From Nocardia ninae NBRC 108245 (GTDB lineage Bacteria; Actinomycetota; Actinomycetes; Mycobacteriales; Mycobacteriaceae): a stretch of DNA of 32,030 nt. The stretch is from NCBI RefSeq assembly GCF_007990755.1, contig NZ_BJXA01000090.1:1-32030 (forward strand), given 5' to 3'. Each line of letters begins with the position of its first letter. The first letter of the stretch is position 1. The notes beneath the pieces were generated by a model. It had not been told where the DNA came from, ran no database searches, and worked only from the letters and a program-made list of their open reading frames with translations. Made by a program: the position numbers and the translations under genes. This document shows positions 1-7,103 of the stretch, piece after piece.

Positions 1-40
1 GGGTCGGTCGGCGAAAGCCTTCGATGAGCTATCGCCACAT

Positions 41-59
41 CGTCAACTACTAGTTGACG
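41..59. promoter_or_regulatory. Palindromic operator-like site, copy 1
   Basis: The site reads CGTCAACTA-C-TAGTTGACG, a perfect inverted repeat with 9-bp arms around one central base. It lies about 130 bp before the PEP-utilising mobile-domain gene and is followed 29 bp later by a near copy. The size and symmetry suit a dimeric winged-helix or TetR-type repressor. The winged-helix protein encoded at 583-1215 is the obvious candidate ligand, but that is inference. Confidence 0.6.
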
Positions 60-69
60 ATGAACCGAT

Positions 70-88
70 CGTCAACTTAAGGTTGACG
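70..88. promoter_or_regulatory. Palindromic operator-like site, copy 2
   Basis: The site reads CGTCAACTT-A-AGGTTGACG. It is the same palindrome as at 41-59 with one mismatch between its arms. The two centres are 29 bp apart, close to three helical turns, so two dimers would sit on nearly the same face of the helix. Confidence 0.58.
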
Positions 89-185
89 CATGCAGGGGTG
101 GATGCCGCTAAGCGGGGTGATCGCCGCGATCGAGCGGCTGCGAGGCCCGGACTGTGCTGGCTCTGCGTGGCGGACGGGAGAAGAC

Positions 186-533
186 ATGACGCTGGAAGCG
201 CCGATTGTTACCGGTGTTCCGTGCAGCAAAGGTGTTGCCACCGGCCCGGTCCGGCTGGTGCGCAGTGTCGATGACTTCGCTGCGGTTCGGGCCGGCGATG
301 TCATTGTCTGCCGCACGACCGATCCATCGTGGACAGTGCTCTTCGGCATCGCGGCCGCGGTGGTGGCCGAGACCGGTGGCATTCTGTGCCACGCGGCAAT
401 TGTCGCCCGCGAGTACGGGATTCCCGCCGTGGTGGCGGCCGAAGGTGCGATGGAGGCGCTGGCGAATTATCGGACGATCTCGGTCGATGGAACCAATGGA
501 CACGTTCATGCCGTTCGCTCGACCCAGCGTTGA
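186..533 (+). CDS. Stand-alone PEP-utilising enzyme mobile (phosphohistidine) domain protein
   Basis: The 115-residue product is essentially one swivelling phosphohistidine domain of the kind found in PEP synthase, pyruvate phosphate dikinase and rifampin phosphotransferase. The core GGILCHAAIVAREYGIPAVV spans residues 64-83, and His69 is the expected phosphorylated residue. The ATP-grasp and PEP/pyruvate-binding domains that normally flank it are absent. The ATG at 186 is chosen because GGGAGA precedes it at good spacing; an upstream in-frame ATG at 90 would overlap the operator at 70-88. The gene is followed after 49 bp by a winged-helix regulator in the same direction, suggesting one transcript. 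Its phosphoryl donor and acceptor are unknown; a regulatory or carrier role is possible. Confidence 0.8.
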   Translation: MTLEAPIVTGVPCSKGVATGPVRLVRSVDDFAAVRAGDVIVCRTTDPSWTVLFGIAAAVVAETGGILCHAAIVAREYGIPAVVAAEGAMEALANYRTISVDGTNGHVHAVRSTQR

Positions 534-582
534 TGTCACCGCACCGAGCACAGCTGCTCGACACAGGAGGAAATGGTCCGGG

Positions 583-1215
583 ATGCCGCACGTTTCACGC
601 AGTTCCTTGCTCGCATTGCACGCAATCCGCCTCGGCGGATTCGTCGATACGCAGGCGGTGGCCGACAGGTACGGAATGCCCGTCGGCCTCGCCGAGTCGC
701 ACGTGCGGGACTTCCGGACCGATGGTTGGATCAGCCGCTTCAGTTTCGGGGCAGACGCGGGGTGGTCGCTCACCGAGGGTGGGCGCGTGGAGAACGAGCG
801 GCTACTGGCCGACGAGCTTTCCGCGTGCGCGGCAAAAGTGTTGGTGGAAGACGTCTACCGCTTGTTCCTCCCGCTCAACGCCCGGTTGGTGCAGGCGTGC
901 ACAGACTGGCAACTGATCATCCTGCCCGACGGCAGCATGCAGGAGAACGACCATCGGGACGCACCCCGTGACCAGCGAATCCTGGCCGAACTCGCAAACC
1001 TGGCAGAGGAATTGGCCCCACTCACCACTCGGCTCACCGAACGACTCGCCCGTTCTTCCGGCTACGACACCCGCTTCGCCGCTGCCCTCGCCTCGGCCAC
1101 CGACGATCCCGAAATGGTAACCGGCACCAAACCTCAATCGGCCCACCGAGTTTGGTTCGAACTGCACGAAGATCTAATTGCCACACTGGGCATCGATAGA
1201 GCGCTCAACTCCTAG
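583..1215 (+). CDS. MarR-like winged-helix transcriptional regulator
   Basis: The product has 210 residues. An N-terminal helix-turn-helix/wing (roughly residues 5-75, including ALHAIRLGGFVDTQAVADRY and a WSLTEGGRVENERLL wing/linker) is followed by a helical C-terminal half without a recognised ligand domain. The ATG at 583 is preceded by GGAGG at 566-570 with 12 nt spacing; an ATG at 573 is out of frame. It lies 49 bp downstream of the PEP-mobile-domain gene, so the pair is probably co-transcribed and could autoregulate through the twin palindromes at 41-88. The MarR-type assignment is by fold pattern only. The phosphohistidine-domain partner may be its signal input, which is speculative. 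Confidence 0.68.
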   Translation: MPHVSRSSLLALHAIRLGGFVDTQAVADRYGMPVGLAESHVRDFRTDGWISRFSFGADAGWSLTEGGRVENERLLADELSACAAKVLVEDVYRLFLPLNARLVQACTDWQLIILPDGSMQENDHRDAPRDQRILAELANLAEELAPLTTRLTERLARSSGYDTRFAAALASATDDPEMVTGTKPQSAHRVWFELHEDLIATLGIDRALNS

Positions 1216-1251
1216 TAGTGTCCTTGGTCGAGCGTGTCCGGGATTGCACTG

Positions 1252-1629
1252 TCAGCTTGCGAAGCCGCCATTTTGGGCACACACGGGCGGTTCTTGGCCG
1301 CGCTCTTCCGCGTAGTGCCTAGCCAATATGTAGTCGGCACGCTTCAACCTGGTGCTCGGCTGGGTGAGGGGGACGCCTGTCTTCGGATCCCACACTTGGC
1401 AGAATCGCGAATTCTCGCTGCACTGCAGCGCCCCGTAGTCCCCGTTTCTGTCGCATCGCGGAACGATGCGGCTGGGGCCACTATGCTCAGCGCGTTCTTT
1501 GGCCGCATCTCTCTGGCAGTCCGTCTGAGTGCCTTCTTCGGCGATCGGCCGAGCGGCTGCCGGGCCGGTTCCGGACACGAGCCACGCGGCACAAGCAACG
1601 GTAACGAGTGCAAATCGCAGAACGAGCAT
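1252..1629 (-). CDS. Secreted thyroglobulin type-1-like domain protein
   Basis: The product has 125 residues. An N-terminal signal peptide (MLVLRFALVTVACAAWLVSG, cleavage probably after AAA near residue 26) precedes a small cysteine-containing domain. The pattern P-R-C59-D-R-N-G-D-Y-G-A-L-Q-C70 followed by F-C77-Q-V-W-D-P-K-T-G matches the thyroglobulin type-1 signature (C...G.Y...QC...CWCV...TG), with further cysteines at 38 and 117. The usual CWCV is reduced to FCQV, so one cysteine of the canonical six is missing. The start is chosen at the ATG at 1629 because GGAGG lies 6-7 nt upstream; an ATG 12 nt further up would remove that site. In animals such domains often inhibit cysteine proteases. 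The bacterial role is unknown. Confidence 0.72.
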   Translation of the reverse strand: MLVLRFALVTVACAAWLVSGTGPAAARPIAEEGTQTDCQRDAAKERAEHSGPSRIVPRCDRNGDYGALQCSENSRFCQVWDPKTGVPLTQPSTRLKRADYILARHYAEERGQEPPVCAQNGGFAS

Positions 1630-1724
1630 GTGTTCCTCCAACGATGGCAGTGCTGCCTACCGGAACAACGGTGACCTCAGGGTCGCGGGTGTAAGTGTCG
1701 CAACTGATTCGTTGCTGACCTCAG

Positions 1725-1985
1725 GTGCGGATGGGTCGGTGGATACTGACCATCGCTGAGCGGAGGGAGGGTGTGGTTGCGAAGTCTGATGAGTTGGTCT
1801 TCCCGAGCCACAAGGGCGGCTACCGCACCTCCACGGAGTTCCGGTGGGTGTTCAACCGCGCGGCAGCGGAGGTGAAATCGAAGGGTGTTGTGCCACAAGC
1901 ACTTCGCCATACAGCCGCGTCTCTGACGATCAGCACGGGGGCGAACGTCAAGATCGTTCAGCCGATGCTTGAGCAAAAGAGTGCG
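1725..1985 (+). pseudogene. Tyrosine recombinase (phage integrase) C-terminal remnant
   Basis: The reading frame retains the catalytic-domain segment of an actinobacterial phage integrase: DELVFPSHKGGY, then ALRHTAASLTISTGANVKIV and QPMLEQKSA. The N-terminal arm-binding and core-binding domains are absent. The HxxR motif reads QALR (His lost), the conserved GH of LGHxS reads EQ, and the tyrosine segment is missing because similarity stops near 1985. The frame stays open to 2291, across the antisense of tRNA-Leu, but that part resembles no integrase. It lies about 200 bp from the 3' end of tRNA-Leu(CAA), a typical integration target. This is the decayed scar of an integrative element and is not expected to be active. 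Confidence 0.8.
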
Positions 1986-2088
1986 GAGGAAATCGCCCGC
2001 GCGAATGCACGTGCAAGAAAACCGCGCAACGAGGTACACATTCGATCGCGACTACCTCAACCCACGCCACCACTGGAAGGGGGTTCGG

Positions 2089-2170
2089 GGGGCAACGCCC
2101 CGCCGAGCGGGGTCTGGGGGCTGCGCCCCCAGTGTGACGACGAGACACCCCCGCCCGCGCGTTCCGCGGG
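2089..2170 (-). terminator. Three GC-rich hairpins downstream of tRNA-Leu
   Basis: Three inverted repeats occur in a row: GGGGC-AAC-GCCCC (2089-2101), CTGGGGGC-TGC-GCCCCCAG (2114-2132) and CCCGCG-N5-CGCGGG (2154-2170). They lie directly past the 3' end of tRNA-Leu on its strand, so they could terminate that transcript, although no U-tract follows. The block also looks like the mobile GC-rich intergenic palindromes common in nocardioform genomes; a genome-wide copy count would separate the two. Confidence 0.45.
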
Positions 2171-2190
2171 CAAGGATGCCCAGTGTCGAG

Positions 2191-2274
2191 TGCCGAGTGT
2201 GGGACTCGAACCCACACGTCCTTTCGGACAACGGTTTTTGAGACCGTCGCGTCTGCCAGTTCCGCCAACCCGGC
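2191..2274 (-). tRNA. tRNA-Leu (anticodon CAA)
   Basis: An 84-nt class II tRNA on the minus strand. The acceptor stem GCCGGGT pairs with ACTCGGC (one G-U) and is followed by discriminator A. The D-arm has the GCGGAACTGGCAGACGC pattern of leucine tRNAs. The anticodon stem ACGGT/ACCGT encloses loop CTCAAAA, giving anticodon CAA for UUG. A long variable arm (TGTCCGAAAGGACG) and T-arm GTGGGTTCGAGTCCCAC complete the fold. No CCA is encoded. An integrase remnant lies on its 3' side, so this gene probably served as an attachment site. Confidence 0.96.
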
Positions 2275-2287
2275 GCACCGGGAGGAA

Positions 2288-2293
2288 ATGATA
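2288..2293 (-). promoter_or_regulatory. Putative -10 box for tRNA-Leu
   Basis: On the minus strand TATCAT lies 13 nt before the mature tRNA 5' end. A possible but weak -35 (TTAGGT) lies 19 bp further up. The short leader would be removed by RNase P. Confidence 0.4.
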
Positions 2294-2498
2294 GCGGGTG
2301 GGGTGGGCTGGGACCTAACTGGTTGGTCGTCGACCCGCGGCCGGGCGGTTTGCCCTGGGTATATGAGTTCTATGCCGAAGTGAAAGGTACTCTTTACATC
2401 ACTCGATAGCGCGGTGGTGAGGTCGATGGTCGGCTAGTTGGACCAACGTCCACCTCTCGGCGTGTCGGAGCAGGCATCTGAACCAGAGGGGTCTACCT

Positions 2499-3116
2499 AT
2501 GAGCACAGCAGCAGGGGGCGCAGGCACGAAGCGCGACGCGGGGGCGAAGCGGGTTGTCGTCGCCGAGGACGAGGCGCTCATCCGCATGGATCTGGTGGAG
2601 ATGCTGACCGAAGAGGGTTATCTGGTGGTCGGTGAGGCCGGCGACGGTCAGCAGGCGGTGGATCTCGCGGTGGAGCATCGACCGGATCTGGTGATCATGG
2701 ATGTGAAGATGCCGCGCCGGGACGGCATCGATGCGGCGGCCGAGATCGCGTCGAAACGTGTTGCGCCGGTGGTGATTCTGACCGCGTTCAGTCAGCGTGA
2801 CCTGGTCGAGCGGGCGCGTGACGCGGGTGCGATGGCCTATTTGGTGAAGCCGTTCACGAAGTCGGATCTGGTGCCGGCGATCGAGCTGGCGGCGAGCCGC
2901 TTCCATGAGATCACCGCGCTGGAGGGCGAGGTGGCGAACCTGTCCGACCGGCTGGAGACGCGCAAGCTGGTGGAGCGGGCCAAGGGCGTGCTGATGCAGA
3001 CCCAAGGTCTTTCCGAGCCGCAGGCGTTCAAGTGGATTCAGCGGACCGCAATGGATCGCCGGACTACGATGAAGGCTGTCGCGGAGGTCGTGCTGGAGAA
3101 CCTCGCTCCCAAGTGA
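2499..3116 (+). CDS. pdtaR: ANTAR-domain response regulator PdtaR
   Basis: The 205-residue product has the same length and close sequence to mycobacterial PdtaR (Rv1626). A receiver domain (about 18-135) carries the acidic pair E23-D24, phospho-acceptor D68 in IMDVKMPRRDG, T95 and K117 of LVKPF. An ANTAR RNA-binding domain (about 145-200) contains LVERAKGVLM and AMDRRTTMKAVAEVV. In mycobacteria it is phosphorylated by the histidine kinase PdtaS, which is not in this window, and ANTAR domains bind paired hexaloop RNA hairpins to cause antitermination. The ATG at 2499 follows GAGGGG at about 8 nt. It is transcribed alone and followed by the liv operon, which has its own upstream region of 186 bp. 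Confidence 0.95.
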   Translation: MSTAAGGAGTKRDAGAKRVVVAEDEALIRMDLVEMLTEEGYLVVGEAGDGQQAVDLAVEHRPDLVIMDVKMPRRDGIDAAAEIASKRVAPVVILTAFSQRDLVERARDAGAMAYLVKPFTKSDLVPAIELAASRFHEITALEGEVANLSDRLETRKLVERAKGVLMQTQGLSEPQAFKWIQRTAMDRRTTMKAVAEVVLENLAPK

Positions 3117-3302
3117 CCTCGGCCGTCGCCGGGTGTGAATTTTACGCGTGCGAAACGCGATCGTGAACAAAAATTCGACACGATGTCGCGTTCATGATCC
3201 GAATGTGATGCGGAACTAACGTATGAACGCTAAGTTCTGACCGGGCTGACGTGGTCGGCCTCCTCGGTGATCCCGGGGGAGCACAGGACTTAGAGGTGAA
3301 AC

Positions 3303-4544
3303 GTGCTTAGTTCGACATGGCACAGTCGTACGACGCGAGGTGTTTTGGCTATCGGCGCTGCCGCCGCGCTGGTGCTGACCGGTTGTAGTGACAAATCGAC
3401 CAGCAGCAACGGTACGGATTCGTCCGGTACCAGCGGCGCAGCCGGGCTGTCCATCCAGCCGGTGGTGCAGGTAGACATCAATGGCAAGGAAGTTGCGAAG
3501 ACTGACGCGTCCAAGGCCGCCGACCCCGCCGGTGACGGCAAGGCGACCTGCGCTCCGACCAGCATCGCCTTTGCCGGCGCGTTGACGGGCCCGAATGCCG
3601 CGCTCGGGATCAACATCGACATGGGCGCGAAGCTGGCGCTCGATCAGCACAACAAGGCCAACCCCGGCTGCCAGATCACGTTGAAGTCGTTCGACACCGA
3701 GGGCGATCCGCAGAAGGCCACCCAGGTCATCCCGCAGATCGTGAACGACAAGTCGATCGTCGCCCTGCTCGGCCCGACGTTCTCCGGTGAGACCAAGGCG
3801 ACCGGCAAGATCCTCAGCGATGCCGGCCTGGCCTCGCTGACCTCCTCGGCCACCAATGCCACGCTGACCCAGAACGGCTGGACCAGCTTCTTCCGCGGCC
3901 TGGCCCATGACGACGTGCAGGGCCCGTCGGTGGCGAAGTACCTGACCGGCACCGCGGGCTACAAGAAGGTCTGCGTCATCCAGGACAACAGCGACTACGG
4001 CACCGGCCTGGCCAAGAGCATCACCGACGGTCTCGGTGCGGCGGCCGACGCCAGCTGCTCGTCCAGCATCAAGACCGGCGACAAGGACTTCTCCGCCACG
4101 GTCACCAAGATCGCGGGTGCGAACGCGGACGCCGTCTTCTTCGCCGGTTACTACGCCGAGGGTGCGCCGCTGGCGCAGCAGCTGAAGTCGGGTGGCTTCA
4201 AGGGCGTCTTCGTCGCCCCGGACGGCACCAACGACCCGCAGTTCCTGTCCCAGGCGGGCAGCGCGGCCAAGGGCGCGACGCTGACCTGCCCGTGTGGTCC
4301 GGCTCCGGAGAAGTTCGAGAAGGATTACCAGGCTTTCAACAAGCAGCCCTCGGGTGTCTACTCGGTCGAGGCCTACGACTTGGCCACGATCCTGGCCAAG
4401 GGCATCGACGCGGGCAAGGTAACTCGTCCCGACCTGCTGGAGTACGTGCGTAGCTACGACGGTGCCGGACTGGCCCGTCAGTACAAGTGGAGCGCCAACG
4501 GCGAGCTCAGCAACGCACTGATCTGGATCTACACGGTCAAGTAA
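3303..4544 (+). CDS. livK: Branched-chain amino-acid ABC transporter substrate-binding lipoprotein
   Basis: The 413-residue lipoprotein has a twin-basic, hydrophobic signal peptide ending in lipobox LVLTGC, with Cys28 the lipidation site. A short Ser/Thr/Gly linker leads to a type I periplasmic-binding fold (Leu/Ile/Val-binding family), seen in SIAFAGALTGPNAALG, NDKSIVALLGPTFSGETKAT and VCVIQDNSDYGTGLAKSI. It would capture branched-chain or related amino acids outside the membrane for LivHMGF. The GTG at 3303 is preceded by AGAGGTG. A strong hairpin follows at 4564-4603 before livH, which would allow more binding protein than permease to be made from one promoter. Substrate range cannot be read from sequence alone. 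Confidence 0.92.
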   Translation: MLSSTWHSRTTRGVLAIGAAAALVLTGCSDKSTSSNGTDSSGTSGAAGLSIQPVVQVDINGKEVAKTDASKAADPAGDGKATCAPTSIAFAGALTGPNAALGINIDMGAKLALDQHNKANPGCQITLKSFDTEGDPQKATQVIPQIVNDKSIVALLGPTFSGETKATGKILSDAGLASLTSSATNATLTQNGWTSFFRGLAHDDVQGPSVAKYLTGTAGYKKVCVIQDNSDYGTGLAKSITDGLGAAADASCSSSIKTGDKDFSATVTKIAGANADAVFFAGYYAEGAPLAQQLKSGGFKGVFVAPDGTNDPQFLSQAGSAAKGATLTCPCGPAPEKFEKDYQAFNKQPSGVYSVEAYDLATILAKGIDAGKVTRPDLLEYVRSYDGAGLARQYKWSANGELSNALIWIYTVK

Positions 4545-4563
4545 CCCATACACACGAGTCGCG

Positions 4564-4603
4564 CAGCACGTACCGGGGTTCGCGCGAATCCCGATACGTG
4601 CTG
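4564..4603 (+). terminator. Intra-operon hairpin between livK and livH
   Basis: A 17-position stem (CAGCACGTACCGGGGTT / AATCCCGATACGTGCTG) closes on a 6-nt CGCGCG loop. Fifteen positions pair by Watson-Crick rules, plus one G-U and one mismatch. It is followed by CTGTTTC. It sits 19 nt after the livK stop and 18 nt before the livH ATG at 4621, so it is best read as a partial terminator or 3' stabiliser giving excess binding protein. Confidence 0.72.
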
Positions 4604-4620
4604 CTGTTTCGTGAGGGTGA

Positions 4621-5679
4621 ATGAATGAGGGCGAATTACGAATGACACCCACTGCATTAGCCGGCGCTGTACAACTCGCCGGTGGATCAATCGACTTCAA
4701 CTATGAAGGCGTGATCCAAGATTTCTGGCGACTGACCGTCGACGGATTGTCCTATGGTGCGATCTACGCACTGGTTGCTGTCGGCTATACCCTGGTCTAC
4801 GGCGTTTTGCGGCTTATCAATTTTGCCCATTCGGAAATATTCATGCTCGGCCTGTTCGGTCAGTACATCGGGCTGATGTTGCTCGGTTTCTCGCCGAGCG
4901 GTGATGTCTACTCCCAGGGCATCATCCTCACCATCACCTATTTGGCGTTGGCGATGATCTTCGGCATGGCGGTCTCCGGGGCCGCGGCAGTCGGATTGGA
5001 ACGCGTCGCCTATCGGCCGCTGCGCAGGCGTGGCGCCAAACCCCTGATCTTCCTCATCACCGCCATCGGCGCCTCGTTCGTGATCCAGGAAATCGTGCAC
5101 TTCGTGCTGCCGAAGATCTGGCCGTCCGTGGGTGGCACCAATGCCCAGAAGCCGATCATGCTGGTGGAGCCGACCACGCAGTTCAGCTTCGGCGGTGCGG
5201 ACATCAGCAACGTGACGCTGGTGATCATCGTGGCCGCGGTCATCCTGGCCATCGCCACCGAGCTGCTCATCAATCAGACCAAGTTCGGCCGCGGCATCCG
5301 GGCCGTGGCGCAGGATCCCGACACCGCGACGCTGATGGGTGTCTCGCGGGAGCGGATCATCATGCTCACCTTCCTCATCGGCGGCGTGCTCGCCGGTGCG
5401 GCCGCGTTGCTGTACGCGCTCAAGATCCCGAACGGGATCATCTACTCGGGCGGATTCATCCTCGGCATCAAGGCATTCAGTGCCGCGGTGCTCGGCGGTA
5501 TCGGTAACCTGCGCGGCGCGCTGCTCGGCGGCCTGCTGCTCGGACTGGCGGAGAACTACGGCCAGATCCTGTTCGGCACCGAATGGCGCGACGTGGTCGC
5601 GTTCGTGGTGCTCGTGCTGGTGCTGATGATTCGACCGACCGGCATTTTGGGTGAGAGTCTCGGGAAGGCACGAGCATGA
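4621..5679 (+). CDS. livH: Branched-chain amino-acid ABC transporter permease LivH
   Basis: The 352-residue polytopic membrane protein is of the LivH family. It shows GLSYGAIYALVAVGYTLVYGVLRLINFAHSE near residues 40-70, several hydrophobic helices, and the cytoplasmic coupling segment GRGIRAVAQDPDTATLMGV. The C-terminal helix pair ends in AFVVLVLVLMIRPTGILG. With LivM it forms the transmembrane pore. The ATG at 4621 has AGGG only 3-4 nt upstream; an in-frame ATG at 4642 with GAGGG 10 nt upstream is a real alternative. The stop overlaps the livM start by 4 nt (ATGA), indicating translational coupling. Confidence 0.93.
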   Translation: MNEGELRMTPTALAGAVQLAGGSIDFNYEGVIQDFWRLTVDGLSYGAIYALVAVGYTLVYGVLRLINFAHSEIFMLGLFGQYIGLMLLGFSPSGDVYSQGIILTITYLALAMIFGMAVSGAAAVGLERVAYRPLRRRGAKPLIFLITAIGASFVIQEIVHFVLPKIWPSVGGTNAQKPIMLVEPTTQFSFGGADISNVTLVIIVAAVILAIATELLINQTKFGRGIRAVAQDPDTATLMGVSRERIIMLTFLIGGVLAGAAALLYALKIPNGIIYSGGFILGIKAFSAAVLGGIGNLRGALLGGLLLGLAENYGQILFGTEWRDVVAFVVLVLVLMIRPTGILGESLGKARA

Positions 5680-7103
5680 ACGTTTCGACCAAGACTGCCG
5701 CTCCGCCACCGGCGCCGGAGCGTCCGATGCACGGCGTCGGTGACGCCCTGCGTTCCTGGTGGGGCGGTCTGTCCCGGCCGGCTCAGTGGGCGGTCGGAGT
5801 GCCCGCCCTCATCGCGCTGGCGTTGCTGCCGTTGTTCCCGCCCCCGTTCATCGACACTCCGGGCACCAGCTTCGGCGGTGTGATGGCGCAGTTCGCCATG
5901 TATGCCCTGCTCGCTGTCGGCCTGAATGTCGTTGTCGGACAGGCGGGTCTGCTCGACCTCGGTTATGTCGGGTTCTATGCCGTCGGTGCGTACACCGTCG
6001 GCCTGCTCACCAGTCCCAACAGTCCGTGGAATCAGACCGGCGAGGGCTGGTTGAACGACGACTGGGCGTGGCTGGCCTGTCTGCCGTTGGCGGTGGCGGT
6101 CACCGCGGTTTCCGGGCTGATCCTCGGCACGCCGACGCTGCGCTTGCGCGGCGACTACCTGGCGATCGTGACGCTGGGCTTCGGTGAGATCGTCCGGCTG
6201 CTCGCCGACAACCTCGGCGACGTGACCAACGGCAGCCTCGGCCTGTCCGGTATCGCCTACCCGCACATCGGCGAATCCGAGACGAAGCCGAACGGCGTGT
6301 TCTCCTCCGGCAATGTCGGAAACTCGGACTCCGCCAACCTGCTCGACAAGGCCAACGCGGGCGCCTGGTGGTTCTGGGTCGGCATGGTGCTGGTGATCGT
6401 CACCCTGCTGATCGTCGGCAACCTGGAGCGCAGCCGCGTCGGCCGGGCCTGGGTAGCGATCCGGGAGGACGAGGACGCGGCCGAGGTAATGGGCGTGCCC
6501 GCGTTCAAGTTCAAGCTGTGGGCGTTCATGATCGGCGCCGCGGTCGGCGGGCTCTCGGGTGCGCTGTACGCGGGGCAGGTGCAGTTCATCAATCCCACCG
6601 GGTTCAACATCATCAACTCGATGCTGTTCCTGTGCGCGGTCGTGATCGGCGGGCAGGGCAACAAGCTCGGCGTGATCGTCGGCGCGTTCGTCATCGTGTA
6701 TCTGCCGAACCGGTTGCTTTCGGTGCAGGCGGTCGGGCAGACGGCGGTCGGCTGGCTCGCGTTGATCTTCACCATCGCGCTGGTGGTCGGGCTGATCGTG
6801 GGGTGGCGCAGGTGGGCTCGTGATCAGGAACGGCCGATCCGGCTCGGCTATCTGGCCGGCGGACTGGTTGCCTTGATCGTGATGCTCGTCGTGCTGAACA
6901 ACGTGCTGGTCTTCCAGAAGCCGGGCGCCCAATCACTCGGCGACTACAAGTATCTGTTCTTCGGCATCACGCTGATGGTGGTCATGATCTTCAAACCGCA
7001 GGGCCTGTTCCCGGTCCGGCAGAAATTGCTCGCCTACGGGCGGCAGGTGTACCAAGCCGTGCGCAGACCGTCCGGCGACGACTCGATCGGAGCGACCCGA
7101 TGA
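5676..7103 (+). CDS. livM: Branched-chain amino-acid ABC transporter permease LivM
   Basis: The 475-residue membrane protein carries the LivM hallmarks: FAMYALLAVGLNVVVGQAGLLDLGYVGFYAVGAY, then TPTLRLRGDYLAIVTLGFGEIVRLL, and the coupling loop SRVGRAWVAIREDEDAAEVMGV. A cytoplasmic N-terminus of about 35 residues precedes the first helix. After the usual LivM end, an additional pair of hydrophobic segments (around residues 385-440) ends with IFKPQGLFPVRQKLL. Start and stop both overlap their neighbours by 4 nt (ATGA), so livH, livM and livG are translationally coupled. Confidence 0.93.
   Translation: MNVSTKTAAPPPAPERPMHGVGDALRSWWGGLSRPAQWAVGVPALIALALLPLFPPPFIDTPGTSFGGVMAQFAMYALLAVGLNVVVGQAGLLDLGYVGFYAVGAYTVGLLTSPNSPWNQTGEGWLNDDWAWLACLPLAVAVTAVSGLILGTPTLRLRGDYLAIVTLGFGEIVRLLADNLGDVTNGSLGLSGIAYPHIGESETKPNGVFSSGNVGNSDSANLLDKANAGAWWFWVGMVLVIVTLLIVGNLERSRVGRAWVAIREDEDAAEVMGVPAFKFKLWAFMIGAAVGGLSGALYAGQVQFINPTGFNIINSMLFLCAVVIGGQGNKLGVIVGAFVIVYLPNRLLSVQAVGQTAVGWLALIFTIALVVGLIVGWRRWARDQERPIRLGYLAGGLVALIVMLVVLNNVLVFQKPGAQSLGDYKYLFFGITLMVVMIFKPQGLFPVRQKLLAYGRQVYQAVRRPSGDDSIGATR

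Noticed and set aside
1672-1725. Direct repeat TGACCTCAGG at 1672 and 1716 as an attachment-site pair
   Set aside because: Only 10 bp long, 44 bp apart, unrelated to the tRNA-Leu 3' end, so more likely chance or local duplication.
3130-3200. GlnR-like nitrogen box upstream of livK (GAAAC-N6-GTGAA)
   Set aside because: Only one and a half weak matches to the consensus, with no second paired box; too little to call.
3216-6932. Long minus-strand frames opposite livK, livH and livM
   Set aside because: They mirror conserved transporter genes, have arginine- and histidine-rich compositions typical of antisense frames in high-GC DNA, and lack ribosome-binding sites.
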